This document shows positions 7,902-12,042 of a stretch of DNA of 12,042 bases, piece by piece; position 1 is the stretch's first letter; each line of letters starts with the position of its first letter. Origin of the DNA: Brachionus koreanus (Eukaryota > Rotifera > Eurotatoria > Ploima > Brachionidae); the NCBI GenBank assembly GCA_016987375.1, contig PJRA01000030.1, positions 754,208 to 766,249 of the forward strand. The letters are read 5' to 3'. The notes under the pieces were generated by a model. That model saw nothing but the letters and a program-made list of their open reading frames with translations. It made no database searches and was not told the origin of the DNA. The translations under genes were made by a program, and so were the position numbers.

Positions 7902-9956
7902 ATGTACGATGATAAAAAATTTCAAAATTCGACAAGGATTATTTGCAATAGTCTTGAAACAATTAAAAGCAAGCAAATATGTAAGTTTTTTGTTTAATTA
8001 ATAAAAAAAAAATTTAGAGAGATCAACTACTTTTGCTGCATATTGCGCAATTTTATCCAGACATTATACACCAGACAAATTTAATTTTAGATTTGTATTT
8101 TCTATTTACGAACTAGAAATCTATTTTGTAATGTTTTATTCATTGAAAAAGTAGATATACCGATATCGCCGAGCAGATATACCCATGTCAAATGTACCAT
8201 GAAAAAGTTAGACATGAGTGCATACGCTACATGTCCGATCACAGGGACGAATTTTCCCAGTATGTGACCAAAATTTCGTTCGACGAGTACCTGTAGGGCA
8301 TGAAAAATCCTTTGGAAAACGGAGGACAGATCGAAATAGCGGCCATTTCCAAGCTCTACAAGTATATTAAAAAATAAGTTTTTTTTTTCACTTTGTCTAA
8401 AAATTATTTTCAGAAAAGACTTTATTATTTTTCAGCACCAGGACCAGCCTGGCATGGGCGTGACCCAAAATGGCTTCCCACGTGTGTGTACATACCCCTC
8501 ATCTCCCCCTATTTTCACTAAGATTCATCGCGACTATCTGGCAGTTATTCATTGTAAGAAAAAAATGTTTAATATTTAAATATATATTTTATTTAAAAAC
8601 AAAAAATTTAGCTCTAGTTAACGAGCTCTTGTAAGACAAAGTGTTCGATTCGGGTGATCAAGTAGTCGTGGCCAGAAAGTTACTGCGCAAATCGGACACC
8701 ATATATCCCAAAGAGTACATGAAAATAAAAGAATACGATGAGTTTGGGTAAGAATTTAATTTATATTAAAAAAAAGAGTTTTTTTAGGTTTCTTTTTTAG
8801 CAATGAAATTGAATCTGATGAAAATTTTGAAAGCGATTTTGAAGCACAAGAAAAAGAAGATGAAGAGGATGACTTGGATGGGGCTTCAAATACAGATTTG
8901 GATAGCAATATTGATGATGAAAATGTTGAAGTGACCAGCGATCAAAATAACAATGAAATTAAACTCAAGAGTCACAGGACAAAAAAATCTAAAAAAGTAA
9001 CTGAAAATGTAAGCTATTTAAAGCTAGCTACTTATTTGGACGATTTGCAAAAATAATTAAAAAAAAAATTTTTTTACAGATGAATTTGATTCAAAAGATG
9101 CCATTGCCATACAAGGTTGCCAAATCTTTGAATCCTTTGATCTATAGAAATTCGGCGTTTGGCTAGCTACTAAAAAATTTGTACAACCAGTTAATGCTAA
9201 TTTTCAAAGTATTTGTTAGTAATGATTTAAAGCGTCCTAATGCTAAAAATAACAATTTATGAAAAAGAGTATAAAAATCTTTTATACTCTTAAAAGATTA
9301 TAAAAGATTATAATCTGTAATCTTTTAAGATTAATAAATCTGTATTAATCTGTATTAATCTGTTTTCAGATTTATTAATCTGAAAACAGATTAATAAATC
9401 TGTTTTCACGCGTTTTCAACTGAATTGTAAATTTTTTTTGTTCTTAAAATAAGAAAAAAATAAAAAAAAATTTTTATTTTCCAAAGAATTTAAGTCGAGG
9501 AGCAAACAATGGTCATCCATATTACAACCCGGGCAATTATCCTCATGTAAATATTTACCAACAAGCATCCGGTCACAATATGCCGCCATTTTACGCAATA
9601 GCTCACTCTCAAACTCATCGAAACTTTACCGAGCACGCATTCGCACCGTTCAAAAAAACACTAAATGGAAACGACGAAATGGAATCAGGTTGATTGTAGC
9701 GCAGCCACTAATGAACAAATATCAAATCAACTCGATTATTAGCCATCAACCTGCGCATCCATTGGATCAGTAGCTTGGTTCAACACAGACACCACATATG
9801 CCTTTGAGCAATGGAATGAACATGGCAAAGCCACCCTTTGTGGTTGGTAAGCATTTTATTCATCCATCGTACATACCTATGCATCTCCAGGCAGGAGTGA
9901 TGCCTCCACCTCCACCAATTGAAAGCACGATCAGAGTGATTTGTTATGTTAATTAA
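7902..9956 (+). pseudogene. OTUD4-like OTU deubiquitinase gene, disrupted
   Basis: OTUD4 is an animal deubiquitinase scaffold with an N-terminal OTU domain. From 8152 the reading gives DIAEQIYP…VRHECIRYM, HRDEF, SFDEYL, NGGQIEIAAISKLYKKDFI, VTQNGF, then SLVNELL–DKVF, in OTUD4 order. Introns at 8362–8413, 8554–8611, 8748–8800 and 9009–9079 all join in phase. An acidic stretch (8801–9008) follows, then a KVAKSLNP-IYRN block that matches the conserved segment before OTUD4's Tudor-like part, and a His/Pro/Gln-rich tail (9487–9956). Breaks: TAG 8294–8296, TAA 8632–8634, frameshift near 9158 (before a conserved WL), frameshift near 9690 and TAG 9771–9773. The Tudor-like part is missing. The start is uncertain: ATG 7902 with an intron at 7981–8017 gives a poor match, and the DGxCLF active-site Cys is not found. 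Exon GC is near 40–45%. Confidence 0.75.
9265..9395. repeat. cluster of perfect hairpins and AATCTG repeats inside the OTU gene
   Basis: Two perfect inverted repeats lie close together. The first has 12-bp arms (9265–9276 and 9280–9291) around a 3-base loop. The second has 19-bp arms (9354–9372 and 9377–9395) around a TATT loop. Between and after them the word TTAATCTG and its complement CAGATTAA recur at least six times, and one more partial copy continues to about 9408. This replaces the part of the gene where the Tudor-like segment would be expected. It may be a palindromic microsatellite or a small hairpin element. Confidence 0.7.
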
Positions 9957-10408
9957 TTTTTGTTTTTTGTCCCTATTTGGCTTTTATTTTTAATAATTTG
10001 TAATTCGAAAAAAAAAGAAATTTCCTTTTAGATTGTAAACATTTTTAAATTAAATTCGTTTTAAGTTTCATCAATTTTAGTATTAAACCATATGTGATTT
10101 ATTTATATTTTTATAAAAAGCTATTTAAACTAAAGAAACCGACGAACAAACGGTTCTTTTATACATGCACTCTTGTTGAATGGAATTTATCAAATGGTTT
10201 TTTCAAACTAAAAATTGAACAAAACTCAACATCTTAAAACATAGAATTAAACTCTCAAAAAATTATTTTTTTTTTTATTATTGTACAAAAAATAAATCTA
10301 AATAAAAATGCTTTTTTTAATTAAAAACTAAATTTAAATTTAAGTGGAATAAATTTCTCAAAAAAAAAAATTTATAATTTGGTGAAAAAAAAACTAATTT
10401 AATCTTAG
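9957..10408. other. AT-rich stretch between the OTU and chromodomain genes
   Basis: No coding frame was seen. Several AATAAA-type words occur near 10290–10305, plausibly part of the OTU gene's 3' end, but a specific polyadenylation site cannot be assigned. A TTAG at 10405–10408 could be the acceptor of the next gene's first visible exon. Confidence 0.5.
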
Positions 10409-10500
10409 GAGTCCATTAGATGGACAACTTGAATAAAGAGGAGTCCAAAAAATCTTTTAAACTAGTTTCTAATGGACAACTTAAGTGACGACTCCTGGAA
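10408..10500. repeat. short imperfect duplication around the chromodomain gene start
   Basis: GGAGTCC occurs at 10408–10414 and 10440–10446. TGGACAACTT occurs at 10421–10430 and 10473–10482, each time followed within 20 bases by an A[C/G]TCC word. The order is the same in both copies with different spacing, so this looks like a small tandem duplication. Each copy carries an ATG (10420 and 10472). The duplication creates two candidate starts and may explain the frame break at 10485. Confidence 0.4.
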
Positions 10501-11259
10501 TCGATATTGAACTTCCACCGTTTCCAATGGATGATTCAATATATTCAAAGTTCATTGTTGACTTTGATTTCAGGACTAAAACATTCTTCACAGTCGTTCA
10601 GACTGAAGAATTCATAAAATCAGCAGACGAAACACATGAAGTAACAGAAAATCAGCAAGACCAATTAATGGAAACTAATGATGAAAATCCAACAAATTCA
10701 AAGAAATCATTGATCACGATCATTAAATTTAATGACTCAATGAATTCCTCTAAAGAATGCATATTTTTAAAACAGATTTGTTTTTAAGTAAGTCAAATCA
10801 AAGAGTTAAAACCAAAGTAATTAAATTGAAAATAATTTTATGGGAGTTTGAATTAAAACTGTCACTTATAAACAAGTCTGCTAAAATAAAATAAAAGTTT
10901 TTTTTTAATTTTTTTAAGACTATTCCAGAATTTGTTCATCCGGATGATATTTATTTTGACTTCGAAAAAGTCTTTGGGTACAGAACGAAAATGGGGAAAA
11001 AACAAGCAAAAATTAAATGGTCAAAAATTGGAGGGACTGATTTTAAGCCGTTTAATTATTTTTTTAAAAAAATATTAATTTTTAGAATAATATAATTTTT
11101 TTTAGTACATGGGAAAATCTTCCAATGATCAGCCCCGAATTTCAAGATGATAGACCGGAGCGCCCACCAAAAGAGGGAAGCGGAATTGTCAGCATTTCCG
11201 ATATGGCTGGTAAAAAGGAAACATTAAAAGTTTTTAAAAAAATACGCAAATATAATTGA
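10409..11259 (+). pseudogene. chromodomain protein gene fragment with in-frame TAA before a donor
   Basis: The first open block (10485–10784) encodes a polar, acidic N-terminal region with no domain I recognise. It ends in TAA (10785–10787) directly before a GTAAGT donor (intron 10788–10918). The next exon (10919–11049) is in phase and reads F-EKVFGYRTK-GKKQAKIKW. After the intron 11050–11105 it continues T-WENL. This is a complete chromodomain core with the aromatic pattern Y, W, W; chromodomains bind methylated histone tails. The third exon probably ends at a GT at 11210; otherwise a stop comes at 11257–11259. Start: ATG 10420 opens a 22-codon frame that would join the main block by a one-base shift near 10485. 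The GTG at 10485 is unlikely to be a start. Relatives include HP1/CBX, CHD and chromodomain-bearing integrases, and the evidence does not choose among them. Confidence 0.6.
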
Positions 11260-12042
11260 TTAATAAAAGATTAAAAAGCAATTTTACTTTCATTTTATAA
11301 AATTAAATCATAAAAAATTTATTAATATATGAAATCTAATGCCTAAACTTTCTAAAAATAAAAAAAAAATTAAACATTTAGATTTAAATAAATTTAAAAA
11401 TTACTTTTTTGTAAAAAAGCAGATTATAGTTTAAAATTCTTTAAAAATTTGAAAATTATCATTTAATAATTTAAAAAAAAATTTCATTTATAAACCTTAA
11501 GTAAGACTTTAAAATATATATTAAAAATTAATTTACATTTAAAAAATTTAGTTTTAAATTAGAACTTTGCAAATAGATTAGTAAGTAAAAAATGTAATTT
11601 TGAAAGCCAAAAAGACAAGACTTGAATATTTATCAAATCAAGTATATTTAAAGAAATTAAACCGCGATTAACTTTAAAAAAGTCTGACATTTTATTCTTT
11701 TTTATTTTATGTAAAAATAAGTAGAAATGAATAGAGAGCATACTTTTTAAAAGTGAATAACGGTTTAATTATTTAAAATTGACTTAATTTGAAAAAAATT
11801 TAAGTCAAGTTTTTTTTAGATGACTAAAAAGACATCCGTTTTTAGCTAAATTTAAAATTTGAAAAAAATATTTAGAAACTTTTTGGTTAATTGTTTTTTT
11901 TAATTATTCAAATGTTTTAATAAAACGTTAAGAAAGCACACTTGTTAAAAGTTAATCTGGTTTAAAAGCATTAATTATTTTAAATTGACTTAGTTTAAAA
12001 AAATTACAACTTCATTTTTTTTATTCTTTGTAAATTTAAACC
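11260..12042. other. AT-rich stretch to the window end, no gene seen
   Basis: Only AT-rich low-complexity DNA was found, apart from the duplicated block described separately. If the chromodomain exon ends at the donor at 11210, this would be a long intron or intergenic DNA, and any following exon lies beyond the window. The minus-strand frame at 11559–11741 has no protein-like features. Confidence 0.55.
11733..12005. repeat. duplicated block of about 70 bp, copies about 198 bp apart
   Basis: 11733–11800 and 11931–12005 share AGA[G/A]AGCA[T/C]AC, TTAAAAGT, a GGTTTAA block, TTAATTATTT[T]AAA, TTGACTTA and a TTGAAAAAAATT/TTTAAAAAAATT end, in the same order. The copies differ by small indels. The sequence between them is less alike, so this may be a degenerate tandem satellite of about 200 bp that continues beyond the window. 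Confidence 0.55.

Noticed and set aside
8128..8151. 24-nt intron in the OTU gene
   Set aside because: It has GT…AG ends and gives an attractive alignment, but is half the size of the other introns and leaves a TAG just upstream. Not annotated as real.
9416..9598. Minus-strand open frame of 60 codons
   Set aside because: It overlaps the OTU gene's His/Pro-rich exon antisense. The plus frame has the coherent composition.
10485..10487. GTG start codon for the chromodomain gene
   Set aside because: GTG initiation is not expected in a eukaryotic nuclear gene. Upstream ATG codons with a frame break, or an upstream exon, are more likely.
11559..11741. Minus-strand open frame of 60 codons
   Set aside because: AT-rich, Leu/Phe/Ile/Lys-biased, with no start context or homologous motif and no exon partners.

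Overview
The window is nuclear eukaryotic DNA. It is very AT-rich, shows short GT–AG introns (mostly about 37–71 bp, one of 131 bp) at correct codon phases, and contains a homologue of the animal OTUD4 protein. I infer a small-genome, AT-rich invertebrate animal but cannot name the lineage. No rRNA, tRNA, CRISPR array, operon or bacterial signal was found. Almost every protein-coding stretch is recognisable but broken by one-base frameshifts and/or in-frame stops. The window therefore reads as a relic-rich region, or as an assembly with uncorrected homopolymer errors; the sequence alone cannot separate these.

Layout. 1–2228 (+): a degraded transposon with a MULE-type DDE transposase (D, D, CxxH and NNxxE motifs), an acidic linker, a Ulp1/C48-type SUMO-protease domain (HW, D and QxxxxxC motifs) and a C-terminal RING-like zinc finger. 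The left end lies outside the window. 2229–2436: an AT-rich insert bounded by a 12/14 direct repeat; removing it would fuse the RING protein in frame to the next gene. 2430–4427 (+): a roughly eleven-exon coiled-coil gene with two MYT1-type C2HC zinc fingers and a small basic RGG-YY tail domain. 4711–4861 (+): the C-terminal scrap of a Tc1/IS630-like transposase, followed by a stretch full of the palindromic word TTTACGTAAA (4962–5262). 5263–6253: AT-rich, no gene seen. 6254–6573: a tandem duplication of about 160 bp. 6800–7383 (-): a broken gene with a WHTHP motif, possibly JAB/MPN (JAMM)-like. 7384–7901: AT-rich repeats and hairpins. 7902–9956 (+): an OTUD4-like OTU deubiquitinase gene, broken, with markedly higher GC than its surroundings and a block of near-perfect hairpins in its AT-rich middle. 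10409–11259 (+): a chromodomain gene fragment with an in-frame TAA exactly before a GTAAGT donor. 11260–12042: AT-rich, no gene, with a duplicated block of about 70 bp.

How it fits together: the transposase, SUMO protease and RING pieces are best read as one mobile-element polyprotein, possibly including the C2HC coiled-coil part. The OTU, JAB-like and chromodomain genes look like separate loci. The Ulp1, RING, JAB-like and OTU domains all belong to ubiquitin/SUMO biology, which is striking in 12 kb, but I see no evidence that they act as one system.
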